64,000 nt of DNA from Taudactylus pleione (taxonomy: Eukaryota > Chordata > Amphibia > Anura > Myobatrachidae). Positions 15,913-28,350 of the stretch are shown one piece after another; positions within the stretch are counted from its first letter, which is position 1, and each line of letters starts with the position of its first letter. Position numbers and translations under genes: made by a program. Below the pieces are notes generated by a model. The model searched no databases and was not told where the DNA came from. It was given only the letters and a program-made list of their open reading frames with translations. The stretch is taken from contig JAUIMM010000548.1 of NCBI GenBank assembly GCA_031769625.1, positions 372,001 to 436,000 on the forward strand. Direction: 5' to 3'.

Positions 15913-18415
15913 TCAGTGACAGTAGTGTAATGGTGATACTCCCAGTGACATAAGGAGTGACAGTAATGTAATGTTGGTACTTACAGTGACGTAAGGAGAG
16001 ACAGTAATATAATGGTGATACTCCCAGTGACATAAGGAGTGACAGTAATGTAATGTTGGTACTTACAGTGACGTAAGGAGAGACAGTAATATAATGGTGA
16101 TACTCCCAGTGACATAAGGAGTGACAGTAATGTAATGTTGGTACTTACAGTGACGTAAGGAGAGACAGTAATATAATGGTGATACTCCCAGTGACATAAG
16201 GAGTGATAGTAATGTAATGTTGGTACTTACAGTGACATAAGGAGAGACAGTAATGTAATGTTGGTACTTACAGTGACATAAAGAGAGACAGTAATATAAT
16301 GGTGATACTCCCAGTGACATAAGGAGTGACAGTAATGTAATGTTGGTACTTACAGTGACGTAAGGAGAGACAGTAATATAATGGTGATACTCCCAGTGAC
16401 ATAAGGAGTGACAGTAATGTAATGTTGGTACTTACAGTGACGTAAGGAGAGACAGTAATATAATGGTGATACTCCCAGTGACATAAGGAGTGACAGTAAT
16501 GTAATGTTGGTACTTACAGTGACGTAAGGAGAGACAGTAATATAATGGTGATACTCCCAGTGACATAAGGAGTGACAGTAATGTAATGTTGGTACTTACA
16601 GTGACGTAAGGAGAGACAGTAATATAATGGTGATACTCCCAGTGACATAAGGAGTGATAGTAATGTAATGTTGGTACTTACAGTGACATAAGGAGAGACA
16701 GTAATGTAATGTTGGTACTTACAGTGACATAAAGAGAGACAGTAATATAATGGTGATACTCCCAGTGACATAAGGAGTGACAGTAATGTAATGTTGGTAC
16801 TTACAGTGACGTAAGGAGAGACAGTAATATAATGGTGATACTCCCAGTGACATAAGGAGTGACAGTAATGTAATGTTGGTACTTACAGTGACGTAAGGAG
16901 AGACAGTAATATAATGGTGATACTCCCAGTGACATAAGGAGTGATAGTAATGTAATGTTGGTACTTACAGTGACATAAGGAGAGACAGTAATGTAATGTT
17001 GGTACTTACAGTGACATAAAGAGAGACAGTAATATAATGGTGATACTCCCAGTGACATAAGGAGTGACAGTAATGTAATGTTGGTACTTACAGTGACGTA
17101 AGGAGAGACAGTAATATAATGGTGATACTCCCAGTGACATAAGTAGAAAAAAATTATGTAATGGTGAGTCTCCCATTGATAGGAAGAGAGGCATTAAAGT
17201 AATGTTGGTACTCCACGTGACATGAAATATAGTAATATAATGTTGGTACCCACAGTGAGATAAAACGAGACCATAATGTAATGGTGGTACTCCCAGTGAC
17301 AAAAGGAGAGACAGTGATGTAATGTTGGTGCTCCCAGTGACATAAAGAGATACAGCAATGCAATGGTAATACTTCCAGTGACATGAGAGACAGAAATTAA
17401 TTAGATTGTTATCTAATGGCGGTACTCCCAGTGACATGAGGAGAAACAGTATTGTATTGCTGGTACTACCAGTGACATGAGAGACAGTAATGTAATAATA
17501 ATGTAATCTAATGGTAGTACTCCCAGTGAGATAAGGAGATACAGTATATTGTGATACTCCCAGTTACATAAGGAGAGACAGCAGTGTAATGGTTGTACTC
17601 CCAGTGACAGGAGTAGAGACAGTATTGTAATGGTGGTTCTCCAAGTGACATAAAGAGACACAATAATGTAATACTGGTACTCCCAGTGACATGAGAAATA
17701 GAAATTAGATTGTTATCTAATGGCGGTAGTCCCAGTGACAAGAGGAGAAACCCTAATGTTTTGCTGGTACTCCCAGTGACATGAGAGACAGTAATGTAAT
17801 AAGACAGTAATCTAATGGTAGTACTCCCAATGACATAAGGAGAGACAGTACTGTAATTGTGATACTCCCAGTTACATAAGGAGAGACAGTAATGTAATGT
17901 TGGTACTCCCAATGACATAAGAAGATACAATAATGTAATGCTGGTACTCCCAGTAACATGAGAGACAGTAAAGTAATAAGGTAGTAATCGAATGGTGGTA
18001 CTCCCAGTGACGAGAGACAATAATGTAATGTTGGTACTCACAGTGACATAAGTATAGACTGTAACGTTAAGGTGATACTCCAAGTGATATAAGGAATGAA
18101 AGTAATGTAATAGTACTCACAGTGATATTAGGAGAATCAGTAATTTAATGCTCATACTCCCAGTGACAGTAACATTAGGAGAGACAGTATTTGTAATGTT
18201 GGTACTCCCAGTAACACGAGGTGAGTCAGTAATGTAATGCTGGTACTCCCAGTGACACGAGGTGAGTCAGTAATGTATTGCTAGTACTCCCAGTGACACA
18301 AGGTGAGTCAGTAATGTAATGCTGGTACTCCCAGTGACACAAAGTGAGTCAGTTTTGTTGGTACTCAAAGTGACTTAATATGATACAGTAATATAATGCT
18401 GGTACTCCCACAGTA

Positions 18416-19028
18416 TTATACAGTGTAGAATATTATAGCACAGTATCGTACAGTGTAGTATAACATAGTATTGTACAGTGAAGAATAGTATAGCAGTTTT
18501 GTATAGTATAATATAGTATTGTACAGTATAAAATTGTATAGCACAGTATTGTACAGTGTAGTATAACAAAGTATCGTACAGTGTAGAATAGTATAGCACA
18601 GTATTGTACAGTGTAGCATAACATAGTATTGTGTAGTGTTGTTCTACATAGTATTGTACAGTGTAGAATAGTACAGCACAGCATTGTACAGATTAGCATA
18701 ACACAGTATTGTACAGTGTAGAATAGTATAGCACAGTATTGTACAGTGTAGCATAACATAGTATTGTGTAGTGTTGTTCTACATAGTATTGTACAGTGTA
18801 GAATAGTACAGCACAGCATTGTACAGATTAGCATAACACAGTATTGTACAGTGTAGAATAGTATAGCACAGTATTGTACAGTGTAGCATAACATAGTATT
18901 GTACAGTATAGAATATTATAGCACAATATTATACAGTGCAGTATAACATGGTATTGTACAGTGTAGAATAGTATAGCACAGAATTGTACAGAGTAGCATA
19001 ACACTGTATTATACAGTGTAGTACAGTA
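18416..19028. repeat. Minisatellite array C (GTACAGTGTAG units)
   Basis: A tandem array built on CAGTATTGTACAGTGTAG with short variable links such as AATAGTATAGCA and CATAACATAGTA. A 135-bp higher-order block is duplicated (landmark GTAGTGTTGTTCTACATAG near 18,632 and 18,767). Long minus-strand open frames are repeat translations. Confidence 0.92.
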
Positions 19029-19262
19029 TAAAGGTGCCCATACATCTGTGAATGCCGCAATTCCTCGTTCTGCCAATGGTCGTGAAATCGGGGATATTCA
19101 ACATGTTGAAAAATCTTAATTCCCCGACTCCGACAATGGTCGGACCTGCCGATGGATCACTGATCACCGATGGCCACCGATCCATAGATCGGATCGCGGA
19201 TTGGCAGATCAGGTCTGATCGGCAGAATGGAGAATCAGGGACATAGATCTATGGGCCTCTTA
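19029..19262. mobile_element. hAT-like miniature element in the array C/D junction
   Basis: 234 bp of non-repeat sequence interrupt the minisatellite. The ends are imperfect inverted repeats: TAAAGGTGCCCATACATCT on the left, and on the right the complement of TAAGAGGCCCATAGATCT. The flanks GTACAGTA (19,021-19,028) and GCACAGTA (19,263-19,270) look like an 8-bp target duplication with one mismatch, as expected for hAT. The interior has several short GATCGG palindromes and no coding frame of note. Confidence 0.6.
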
Positions 19263-19590
19263 GCACAGTACTGAAAGGTGTGGTATATTATAGTATTGTA
19301 CAGTGTAGTACAGTACAGTACAACACAGTATTGAACAGTGAGGTATATAATAGTATTGTACAGTGTAGTACAGTATAACAGTATTGAAAGGTGTGGTATA
19401 TAATAGTATAGTACAGTATAACAGTATTGAAAGGTGTGGAATATAGTAGTATTGTACAGTGTAGTACAGTATAACAGTATTGAACAGTGTGGTATATAGT
19501 GTGGTATATAATATACTGTACTACACTGTACAATGCTAACAGTATTGAACAGTGTGGTATATAATAGTATTGTACAGTGTAGTACAGTAT
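19263..19590. repeat. Array D, left part
   Basis: Units built on GTATTGAACAGTGTGGTATA and TAATAGTATTGTACAGTGTAG, the same family as 24,142-25,935. The array is split by the LINE that follows. Confidence 0.93.
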
Positions 19591-19611
19591 TAATATTATT
19601 ATTATTATTAG
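19590..19611. repeat. (ATT)n tail of the LINE
   Basis: A short run of ATT repeats marks the 3' terminus of the minus-strand LINE. A microsatellite tail in place of poly(A) is usual in the CR1/L2 groups. Confidence 0.8.
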
Positions 19612-19946
19612 CATTTATTTATATGGCGCCACAAGTGTTCCGCAGCGCCTTACAAAGTACAAAAACAAATTGTATACAAGTGACTTACAGAACAATACAA
19701 TACAGGACATGGATAATATATATTGCTACATTAGTGACCATATCACCCAGATAAGCAACAGAGCATAAGCAACCAAGTGTTAGGTGCCCTAGTGGTGAGT
19801 AAGATGTAAATGACACTATAGTAAGGAGAAGCACAAGAGGGTAGATGGCCCTGCTCGTGAGAGCTTACATTCTAAAAAGGTGGGGGAAGACAAACTGGGT
19901 TGACACAGATGGGGTAGATGGGGACGAATGAGCATGTAGCAAGGAG

Positions 19947-22900
19947 TTAGAATGATAGCTGGAAGGCTTTGATGAAGTAGTGGGTCTTGAGAGCCCGTTT
20001 GAAGGATTGCAAACAGGTGGGGAGTCTGATGCGGAGTGGGAGAGAGTTCCAGAGGTGGGGAGCAGTGCGGGCAAAATCTTGGAGGCGGGAGTGGGAGGAA
20101 GTAATCAGCTGGCATGAAAGGCGGCGTGCATTAGTTGAGCGAAGAGGGCAGAGAGGAGCGTGAAGGGAGATGAGATCAGAGATGTATATGGGAGAAGATT
20201 GGGTGAGGGCTTTGTGAGTGAGCGTGAGAACCTTAAATTGGACTCTGAAAGGGAAGGGGAGCCAGTGTAGGGCTTGTAGGAGAGGGGAGGCAGATACAGA
20301 ATGTTTGGAGAGGAAGATAAGCCGTGCAGCAGCATTGAGGACAGACTGGAGAGGAGAGAGATGGGATTTGGGGAGGCCAGATAGGAGGAGGTTACAATAG
20401 TCCAATCTGGAGATGACCAGTGAGTGTATGAGGGTTTTAGTAGCATCCTGGGTGAGATAGGGTCTGATCTTAGAAATATTTTTGAGATGGAAACGACAGG
20501 ACTGTGAAAGGTTCTGGATATGTGGTTTGAAGGAGAGGGATGAGTCCAGGATAACTCCAAGACAGCGCACCTTGGGACTAGATGAGATAGTTATTCCATC
20601 AATTGATAAAGAAATAGTGGGAAGTGAGGTGATGTGGGAGGGTGGGAAGATGATTAGCTCTGTCTTAGACATATTAAGTTTAAGAAATCGCTGGGACATC
20701 CAGGAAGAGACAGCAGAGAGACAGTTGGAGATACGAGTCAGAAGAGAGGGGGAGAGATCAGGGGAGGAAAGGTAGATTTGAGTATCATCAGCATAGAGAT
20801 GATAATGGAGGTCAAAAGAGCTGATGAGTTCACCTAGAGAGGAAGTATAGAGGGAGAATAGGAGAGGACCAAGAACAGAACCTTGGGGAACACCTACTGT
20901 AAGAGGCTGTGGAGGGGAAGAGGAGTCGTGAGAGGAAACTGAAAAAGATCGGTCAGAGAGGTAGGATGACAGCCAGGAGAGGGCAGTTTCACGTAGACCA
21001 AGGGAGTGAAGGATATTCAGCAGGAGAGGGTGGTCCACAGTGTCAAAAGCAGCAGAGAGATCAAGGAGAATGAGAAGAGAGTAGTGGCCTTGGGATTTGG
21101 CAGCAAGGAGGTCATTGCTGACTTTTATGAGGGCAGTTTCAGTGGAGTGGAGAGAACGGAAGCCAGACTGAAAAGGGTCAAGGAGGGAGTGGGAGGAAAG
21201 AAAAGTGGTAAGGCGGTTGTAGACAATCCGCTCAAGGAGTTTGGAGGCAAAGGGGAGGAGAGAGATGGGACGGTAGTTAGAAAGAAGGTTAGGATCAAGG
21301 GTAGGTTTTTTAAGAATGGGGGAGACAAGGGCATGTTTGAATGCAGAAGGAACAGTGCCTGATGAGAGGGAGAGGTTAATGAGGTGGGCAAGATGGGAGC
21401 AGGCTGAGAGAGAGAGGAAGCGGAGGAGGCGGGAGGGGATGGAATCAAGGGGGGAGGTGGAAGGGGGGGAGGACTGGATGAGGGCCATGACTTCCTCTCC
21501 AGATACAGGGGAGAAGGATGTTAGAGTTGGTAAAGTTGATGGGGAGGGGTGACTAGGGAAAGGAGGAGGTGGAGAGCTGGGGGACTGATTGGATATGATG
21601 TCCTGACGTATGGAATCAATTTTAGATGTAAAGTAGGTAGCAAAGTCAAGGGCAGTGAGCAAGGAGGGGAGACGAGGAGGGGGTGGGCGAAGGAGGGATT
21701 TGAAAGTAGTGAAGAGACGCTGGGGATTAGAGGACTGAGAGGAGATGAAGTTCTTAAAGTATGACTGTTTAGAGAGGGAGAGCGCAGCACTATAGGATGA
21801 GAGCATAAATTTGAAATGGAGAAAATCTGCCTTAGAGCATGATCTTCTCCACTGTCGCTCGGCAGTTCGAGAACACTTTTGCAGGTATCTGGTGCATTTG
21901 GAATGCCAGGGTTGAGGAGTAGATCTGCGAGTGTGAATAGTGATCGCTGGGGCAACAGAGTCCAGAGCAGAAGTAAGGGAGGCATTGTATAGGGAGGCGG
22001 CTTGTTCAGGGCAGGAGAGAGAGAGGATAGGGGAGAGAAGTGAGTCAAGCAGGGAAGAAAAGGAACCTGTGTCGATAGTGTCAATGTTATGCTTAGTAAT
22101 GGAGGCTTTTGGAGGTAGAGGAGGGGAAGGAGAGAGAGACAGGTTAAAAGAGAGAAGGTGATGGTCAGAAAGAGGGAATGGGGAATTGAGGTGGTCAGAA
22201 ATATCACAACGGTGTGTGAATACCAGATCAAGCACATGGCCACTCACATGGGAGGCTGAGGAGGTCCATTGGGAGAGACCAAGTGACGATGTGAGGGAGA
22301 GGATTTTGGAGGCAGAGGATTCTGTGGGGATATCAATTGGAATATTGAAGTCACCTAGGATAATGGAGGGAAGGTCTGAAGAGAGAAAGTGAGGGAGCCA
22401 GGAAGCAAAGTTGTCAAGGAACTTGGAGGGAGGGCCAGGGGGACGGTAAATGACAGCTACTTGGAGGTGTACTGGGTGGAAGAGGCGTATAGCATGGACT
22501 TCAAATGAAGAGAATGTGAGGGATGGTTCAGAGGGAATGGGTTGGTATGAGTAACCAGGGGATAGAAGGACCCCAACACCACCACCATGGCGACCCCCAG
22601 GTCGTGGGGTGTGGGAAAAGGTGAGGCCCCCAGAGGAGAGAGCTGCAGGAGAAGCGGTGTCAGAGGGTGAAATCCAGGTTTCAGTAATAGCTAGGAGATT
22701 CAGGGAGTTGGAGATGAAAAGGTCATGGGTTGGGACCAGTTTATTACAGACTGACCTGGCATTCCAGAGGGCACAGGATAGAGGGACAGAGTTTGTTGGA
22801 GAGATTTGAATGAGATTATCAGGGTTGCTATAGCGTGGGGGTGAGATTAATTTGGGGGACCGAGCTGAATAGAGTGTAGCGATGGTGCGGACTCCAGTGC

Positions 22901-23204
22901 TAGAAGGGGAGCCAGTAGAAGGTGGGCAGTAAGGGAAATTAATGATGTGTGGATGGATGTGGGGTACAGTGGCATGGAGAGGGGAGTGGGAGGAGGGATT
23001 AGCAGTGAGGTTGTAGGACCCCTGTGGAGTATAAGAGAATGAAAGTGGAGTAATGGGAGAAGATGGGGAGGAAGGTAAACAGAGGAGAGGAGATAAGGGG
23101 AAGAGGAAATGGAAGAGACAAGGGGGAAAGGATAAAGATGGAAGCAAGGGGCAGAACAAAAGATTAGGTAGACACTGAGTGAAGGTGGGATTTGAAGAAA
23201 ACAT
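19947..23204 (-). CDS. LINE ORF2: endonuclease-reverse transcriptase
   Basis: The open frame runs 1,128 codons from a TTG at 23,333; the first ATG is at 23,204 and gives 1,085 residues. In the longer numbering, a Ser/Pro-rich leader (1-185) precedes an apurinic-type endonuclease domain with WNARS (190), ETW (218-220), YRPP (296), GDFN (327-330) and SDHH (389-392). The reverse transcriptase follows: NYRPIS (686), LDLSAAFDT (757-765), [10 protein letters not shown] (814) and catalytic YADD (847-850). All these motifs are intact and there are no internal stops, so the protein could nick target DNA and prime cDNA synthesis there. No separate upstream ORF1 is visible, which is normal for many L2 elements. 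The Ser/Pro richness of the leader is strand-biased, with G/A-rich plus strand. Antisense open frames across this region are shadows. Confidence 0.9.
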   Translation of the reverse strand: MFSSNPTFTQCLPNLLFCPLLPSLSFPPCLFHFLFPLSPLLCLPSSPSSPITPLSFSYTPQGSYNLTANPSSHSPLHATVPHIHPHIINFPYCPPSTGSPSSTGVRTIATLYSARSPKLISPPRYSNPDNLIQISPTNSVPLSCALWNARSVCNKLVPTHDLFISNSLNLLAITETWISPSDTASPAALSSGGLTFSHTPRPGGRHGGGVGVLLSPGYSYQPIPSEPSLTFSSFEVHAIRLFHPVHLQVAVIYRPPGPPSKFLDNFASWLPHFLSSDLPSIILGDFNIPIDIPTESSASKILSLTSSLGLSQWTSSASHVSGHVLDLVFTHRCDISDHLNSPFPLSDHHLLSFNLSLSPSPPLPPKASITKHNIDTIDTGSFSSLLDSLLSPILSLSCPEQAASLYNASLTSALDSVAPAITIHTRRSTPQPWHSKCTRYLQKCSRTAERQWRRSCSKADFLHFKFMLSSYSAALSLSKQSYFKNFISSQSSNPQRLFTTFKSLLRPPPPRLPSLLTALDFATYFTSKIDSIRQDIISNQSPSSPPPPFPSHPSPSTLPTLTSFSPVSGEEVMALIQSSPPSTSPLDSIPSRLLRFLSLSACSHLAHLINLSLSSGTVPSAFKHALVSPILKKPTLDPNLLSNYRPISLLPFASKLLERIVYNRLTTFLSSHSLLDPFQSGFRSLHSTETALIKVSNDLLAAKSQGHYSLLILLDLSAAFDTVDHPLLLNILHSLGLRETALSWLSSYLSDRSFSVSSHDSSSPPQPLTVGVPQGSVLGPLLFSLYTSSLGELISSFDLHYHLYADDTQIYLSSPDLSPSLLTRISNCLSAVSSWMSQRFLKLNMSKTELIIFPPSHITSLPTISLSIDGITISSSPKVRCLGVILDSSLSFKPHIQNLSQSCRFHLKNISKIRPYLTQDATKTLIHSLVISRLDYCNLLLSGLPKSHLSPLQSVLNAAARLIFLSKHSVSASPLLQALHWLPFPFRVQFKVLTLTHKALTQSSPIYISDLISLHAPLCPLRSTNARRLSCQLITSSHSRLQDFARTAPHLWNSLPLRIRLPTCLQSFKRALKTHYFIKAFQLSF

Positions 23205-24072
23205 GGTAATAGTAAGGATGATGTAAATAGGGGAAGAAAAGTTAAAAGTAGGAATGAAGACAGAATGTAGGAGAGAGCAGATTTCCAGAAACGCAAGTAA
23301 TAGTGCAGTGTGGGAAAAGAGTCTGTACTGCAAAAGTTTATTATTGAGTATAAAAAAGTGGAGATTTGGTGGGAGCAGAAATTAAATAGTAAAATATACA
23401 GTGGTAGGAGCTAGATGATATAAGACTTAGAAAAAGAGCTAAGGTAAAAGTACATTATTATAGAGGAAAACTGACATAACACAGATAAGTATGCATTAGG
23501 ATTATATGTAAAGCACAGAGCCAGCAGCAATAGTAGCAAGGGAGGCACCAGGTTTATGCAGCCACCAGACAGGGAGTTCAATAATGAAAGTCCTGGTTAT
23601 GTGTCCACAGGAGCTAGTAGTCTGGAGACTGTGAACTCACAATTGTTCATTCCATTAGGTTGTTGTTTGTAGTTTGGTGGGTTTCCTTCTGTTTTACTGC
23701 TGTTTAACGCTGATATAACGCCAATTAATCGATTTAAAAAGAAGTCGACACTTTTAAAATAGGACACTTCTAAAGATAGGGCACCCAGCCAAGGCTTAGT
23801 CCAGCCTTCTAATGAACCTTACATAGGAGACCTAGCATGTGACACCACTAATTTCTAACTACCCCCAAAACACTCCCACTATTATTGCAAGCAAAAAATT
23901 ACCTTAAACAAACAAACAAACAGAACATACCATTAGGCTAGCATCTGGGTCTATATACCTTGCATTGAACTAAGAAAACACAAACATAAAACTATATTCT
24001 AAACCAACAACTACAGATTCTATGCAGTGATATACTACTTAATTTAACATTACATCTAAGTTAATTGTTCAA

Positions 24073-24141
24073 AGCAGTAGTCCTTTACAAGTATCATGCA
24101 GCAAGAATATGCTGCTGGGAGCAGTAGTCCTTTACAAGTAT
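24073..24141. repeat. 47-bp partial tandem duplication at the LINE 5' end
   Basis: AGCAGTAGTCCTTTACAAGT occurs at 24,073 and again at 24,120, just inside the 5' border of the LINE. Between the copies is a small hairpin (GCAGCA...TGCTGC). It may be a promoter monomer or a 5' end rearrangement; the sequence cannot tell which. Confidence 0.7.
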
Positions 24142-25935
24142 AGTATAACACAGTATTGAACAGTGTGGTATATAATAGTATTGTACAGTGTAGTACAGTA
24201 CAGTACAGTATAACACAGTATTGAACAGTGTGGTATATAATAGTATTGTACAGTGTAGTACAGTACAGTATAACACAGTATTGAACAGTGTGGTATATAA
24301 TAGTATTGTACAGTGTAGTACAGTACAACACAGTATTGAACAGTGTGGTATATAATAGTATTGTACAGTGTAGTACAGTACAACATAGTATTGAACAGTG
24401 TGGTATATAATAGTATTGTACAGTGTAGTACAGTACAGTACAGTATAACACAGTATTGAACAGTGTGGTATATAATAGTATTGTACAGTGTAGTACAGTA
24501 CAGTACAGTATAACACAGTATTGAACAGTGTGGTATATAATAGTATTGTACAGTGTAGTACAGTACAGTACAGTATAACACAGTATTGAACAGTGTGGTA
24601 TATAATAGTATTGTACAGTGTAGTACAGTACAGTATAACACAGTATTGAACAGTGTGGTATATAATAGTATTGTACAGTGTAGTACAGTATAACACAGTA
24701 TTGAACAGTGTGGTATATAATAGTATTGTACAGTGTAGTACAGTACAACACAGTATTGAACAGTGTGGTATATAATAGTATTGTACAGTGTAGTACAGTA
24801 CAGTACAGTATAACACAGTATTGAACAGTGTGGTATATAATAGTATTGTACAGTGTAGTACAGTACAGTACAGTATAACACAGTATTGAACAGTGTGGTA
24901 TATAATAGTATTGTACAGTGTAGTACAGTACAGTATAACACAGTATTGAACAGTGTGGTATATAATAGTATTGTACAGTGTAGTACAGTACAGTACAGTA
25001 TAACACAGTATTGAACAGTGTGGTATATAATAGTATTGTACAGTGTAGTACAGTACAGTATAACACAGTATTGAACAGTGTGGTATATAATAGTATTGTA
25101 CAGTGTAGTACAGTACAGTACAGTATAACACAGTATTGAACAGTGTGGTATATAATAGTATTGTACAGTGTAGTACAGTACAGTACAGTATAACACAGTA
25201 TTGAACAGTGTGGTATATAATAGTATTGTACAGTGTAGTACAGTACAGTATAACACAGTATTGAACAGTGTGGTATATAATAGTATTGTACAGTGTAGTA
25301 CAGTACAGTACAGTATAACACAGTATTGAACAGTGTGGTATATAATAGTATTGTACAGTGTAGTACAGTACAGTATAACACAGTATTGAACAGTGTGGTA
25401 TATAATAGTATTGTACAGTGTAGTACAGTACAACACAGTATTGAACAGTGTGGTATATAATAGTATTGTACAGTGTAGTACAGTACAACATAGTATTGAA
25501 CAGTGTGGTATATAATAGTATTGTACAGTGTAGTACAGTACAACATAGTATTGAACAGTGTGGTATATAATAGTATTGTACAGTGTAGTACAGTACAACA
25601 CAGTATTGAACAGTGTGGTATATAATAGTATTGTACAGTGTAGTACAGTACAACATAGTATTGAACAGTGTGGTATATAATAGTATTGTACAGTGTAGTA
25701 CAGTACAACATAGTATTGAACAGTGTGGTATATAATAGTATTGTACAGTGTAGTACAGTATAACAGTATTGAACAGTGTGGTATATAACAGCATTTACAT
25801 TGTTGTATAGCACACTACAGGGTAGAGTAACACAGTTTTGTACAGAGTAATATAGGACAGTAGAGTACAAGGAAGTATACACAATATTGCACAGTATAGT
25901 ATAACACAGTATTGTACAGTGTAGTACAGTACAGC
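24142..25935. repeat. Array D, right part: 55/60/65-bp units
   Basis: About 28 units built on TAACACAGTATTGAACAGTG, then TGGTATATAATAGTATTG, then TACAGTGTAGTACAGTA. Length differs in steps of five because the terminal CAGTA occurs one, two or three times. Some units have CAACACAG or CAACATAG in place of TAACACAG. The last 150 bp (from about 25,790) are degenerate. On the minus strand all three frames remain free of stop codons for 1.5-1.8 kb, a property of the unit and not evidence for a protein. Confidence 0.96.
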
Positions 25936-26171
25936 AAATTGTTCTTATTTAATTTGGCACATTAAAAATATATATAGGTGATGCGCTAATTAAAAAGAGG
26001 TCCCAATGTGGCAGAACAATCCATCAGAACACCATCATTCAGATTTCTGAATATTTAAAATTTTATATTACACATAAAACATCATACACACATATAACAT
26101 AAGAACATTATATTCTTAAAATCTTAAGATATATTACTGACACAATTCTATACGAAAAATAAATGAATAAA
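25936..26171. other. AT-rich spacer between array D and the Harbinger element
   Basis: No gene, tandem repeat or clear element boundary is visible. The last three bases (AAA, 26,169-26,171) form the left target duplication of the following transposon. Confidence 0.6.
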
Positions 26172-27268
26172 GGGCCTGATTCAGAGCCGCTCGTAAGCGG
26201 GCGTTCGTTCGTAGTCAGACGATGTTGTACAACCACGCATGCGTCGGTGTAACAGTGCGCATGTGCGTACGTCTGATTGCGGTCATTTTTCAGTCGATCG
26301 TAGACACAGCGAACAGGAAGTGACATGTCAAATGTGATTGACAGAACTGTCCGTTTTGGGGTGGTGACGTGACGGGGGTGGAGATGGAAAAACGCAGGCG
26401 TGTCGAGGCGTTTTTTGGGCATACATAAATTATCTTATGCGAGCGCCAAATGTGAACGGAACAAGTGATACGTCACTGTCTGATCCAATTTCCATTAAGA
26501 CTGCTCGCTCAGCTTGTGGTCTGGTATAGTCTACCCCAATGACGATGGTCTCTTCGTACTTCCCTGGGCTCATCGATGGTGTAGCGATTTATCAATTGAG
26601 GCCCCAAAAACAATCATCTTTTAATTGCTAAACTGCTTGTAAGGTGTTTAGCAAATAGACCTTTTTTAGTAGCTAAAAACCAAACGCAGGTGAACTACTC
26701 AGCTGCTAATTTCTGGGTCATACAATCAATTAGCTAACAAATGATTTTTTTTTTTTGTGGACTTTTACAATATTTGTAAGTGTTTATTTTTTAGGGAAAC
26801 AATATTGTACGCATGTTTGTTTTTTTTCATATTTTTTTTTGGGCCAAGAAACCAATCGTCCTTTTGTTTTTTGATAAGTGTTAATTAAAACTCATAAATT
26901 GTTTTTAACCCTTGTTTTTTTAAAAAATATTAAATGTTTCTATTTCCGTTGTATTGTTTGTAAGTTTGTTTGAGGGATTACCTTTTAACCAGTGTTTGAA
27001 TAAATCAACCATAGAATTTTCCAGTTTTTGAACATAATTTTATTAAATGATTGTGTCCATTTTATTTATTTTTTTAACATAAACATATTTATTTTAAGGT
27101 CACAAAATTTAGAAATGATTTTGGCCACACAAACAAAATAAGTGGCATTTGAACAACAAAAAAAACAAACAAATAAAAACAATTCACAAGAAAGGAGAGG
27201 GAGGTTTTGGGCATTAAGGAATATGGGGCAAACACAGAGATGGATTGTGGGGAAATTAGCCAGTGCTG

Positions 27269-28350
27269 TCATCGCCTTTTGGTCCGTTTGGCCGGGGTAG
27301 GGAGGGAGCCTGAACGGGTCCGGGATGTCCTTCGGCTGGCCTGGCCAGAGGCAGATGTTGTGGCCTCTGGACTAGGCACATTTGGAGGGATGGCTGTTGT
27401 TGTGCCAGAGGTGGAGGGTCCTGATGTTCCGGCAGGAAGGGAGGCCGGCTCCAACATGTGCTGGCGAACGAGCTGCTCCAGGGCATTTGCAATTCTCACG
27501 TTGGCCGCAGTATTTTGCTCCAGGGCGTCCGCCACCCATAGCAGATTGGCGTCCATCCTCAGCAGAATCTCAGTGTGCTGATCCGATTTAACATTGAGAT
27601 CAGTGAGGAGGGCCACTGCCTGCGAGGGGGAATGCCCTGGACTGTCTGCCACAGGGTCCCCAGCCGGATCTACTGCTTCCTCCCGTGCAGAGCCAGAAGA
27701 AATTCTGCGGCCAATGCTCACCTCTGGAGCAGACTCATCCGCCTGTGTCTCTGTAAGAGAAAAGAGTAAAATTAAAATCTAGATATTTTACAAAACACAT
27801 TTCTGAGTTGTTAACATTTCAACATTTACCTGGGGCAACATGAGGAGCCGCAAAGTCTGGCATGTCGGTATCCATGTTCGACACGCCCAACACCTCCGCT
27901 TCCTGCACACACCCCTGTGCCAGCTCCTCCAAATCCGTGAGCTCAAGTGACACAGGGGTGGGACCCCCACCTGTCCCCCCTGCATGCCTAGCCCTATCAG
28001 CCAGTTTTTGTTTAAGTCAATATTTGAAGTCGCTCCATCTGTTGGTTAAAAAGTTGGCATTATTACTGCAGTATTTGGACCTGTAAACACTTTTTAGTCA
28101 AATGTAGTTTTTACGTACCGGCGTTTGACCTCCCGGGTTGAACGTTTAAACTCACCCACCCCATTGACAGCACTGGCTATGTTGTCCCACAGTTTCCATC
28201 TCTGGGTTGCACCCATATTCCTTGGTGCCTGTACCAGGTTGTCATTGCACATTTGCACCAAAACCTCCATCTCCTTCCTTGTGAATTGTGGCTGCCTTTT
28301 TTTTTTGGCCCTAGTTTGCCTACTAGGCCCAGCAGCCTCTTCCATGGCAT
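27269..28350 (-). pseudogene. Harbinger Myb/SANT-like gene 1 (three exons, one stop)
   Basis: Three minus-strand exons join in frame. Exon 1 ends at 28,119 before a GTACGT donor, exon 2 spans 28,038-27,830, and exon 3 runs 27,750-27,269, with CAG acceptors at both later exons. I take the ATG at 28,350; an in-frame GTG lies 7 bp further out and a further upstream exon is possible. Exon 1 gives a basic segment and then the start of a Myb_DNA-bind_5-like domain (FTRKEMEVLVQ..., ...VNGVGEFKRSTREVKRR). It is completed across the splice by WSDFKY and a KLADRARHAGGTGGGP segment, as in NAIF1-type proteins. Exon 3 is acidic/Ser/Pro-rich and ends in the basic AKRTKRR, a likely nuclear localisation signal. 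A TGA directly after WSDFKY breaks the frame. The likely role is DNA binding and nuclear import of the transposase (family knowledge). Confidence 0.75.

Larger units (their letters stand above)
15556..18415. repeat. Minisatellite array B, 41-bp unit
   Basis: The unit of about 41 bp reads GGTACTCCCAGTGACATAAG then GAGAGACAGTAATGTAATG. In the centre (about 15,915-17,140) two subtypes alternate (TGATACTCCC and TTGGTACTTACAG). There, identical blocks start at 16,063, 16,514 and 16,801, with spacings of 451 and 287 bp, that is 11 and 7 units. Units become diverged toward the right end, where a CACGAGGTGAGTCAG subtype dominates. The left edge is interrupted at about 15,625-15,912. Open frames on the minus strand are repeat translations. 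Confidence 0.95.
19591..24141 (-). mobile_element. L2-like LINE retrotransposon, apparently full length
   Basis: A 4.55-kb non-LTR retrotransposon on the minus strand, inserted in array D. The same minisatellite register lies on both sides. The flanks share AGTAT (19,586-19,590 and 24,142-24,146), a possible short target duplication. The 3' end carries an (ATT)n tail (about 19,590-19,611), preceded in sense direction by the CR1/L2-style tail motif (complement of ATTTATATGGCGCC, then TTCCGCAGCGCC). The 5' region (23,205-24,141) is noncoding and ends in a short tandem duplication. One long open frame is present. I place it in the L2 group from the protein motifs; CR1 or a close relative is the alternative. 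Confidence 0.85.

Noticed and set aside
20218..22809. Plus-strand frames across the LINE
   Set aside because: Arg/Glu/Gly-rich antisense shadows of the endonuclease/reverse-transcriptase frame.
24056..25882. 608-, 566- and 489-codon minus-strand frames
   Set aside because: All three frames of the same strand are open over the same tandem repeat, so length reflects repeat composition and not a gene.
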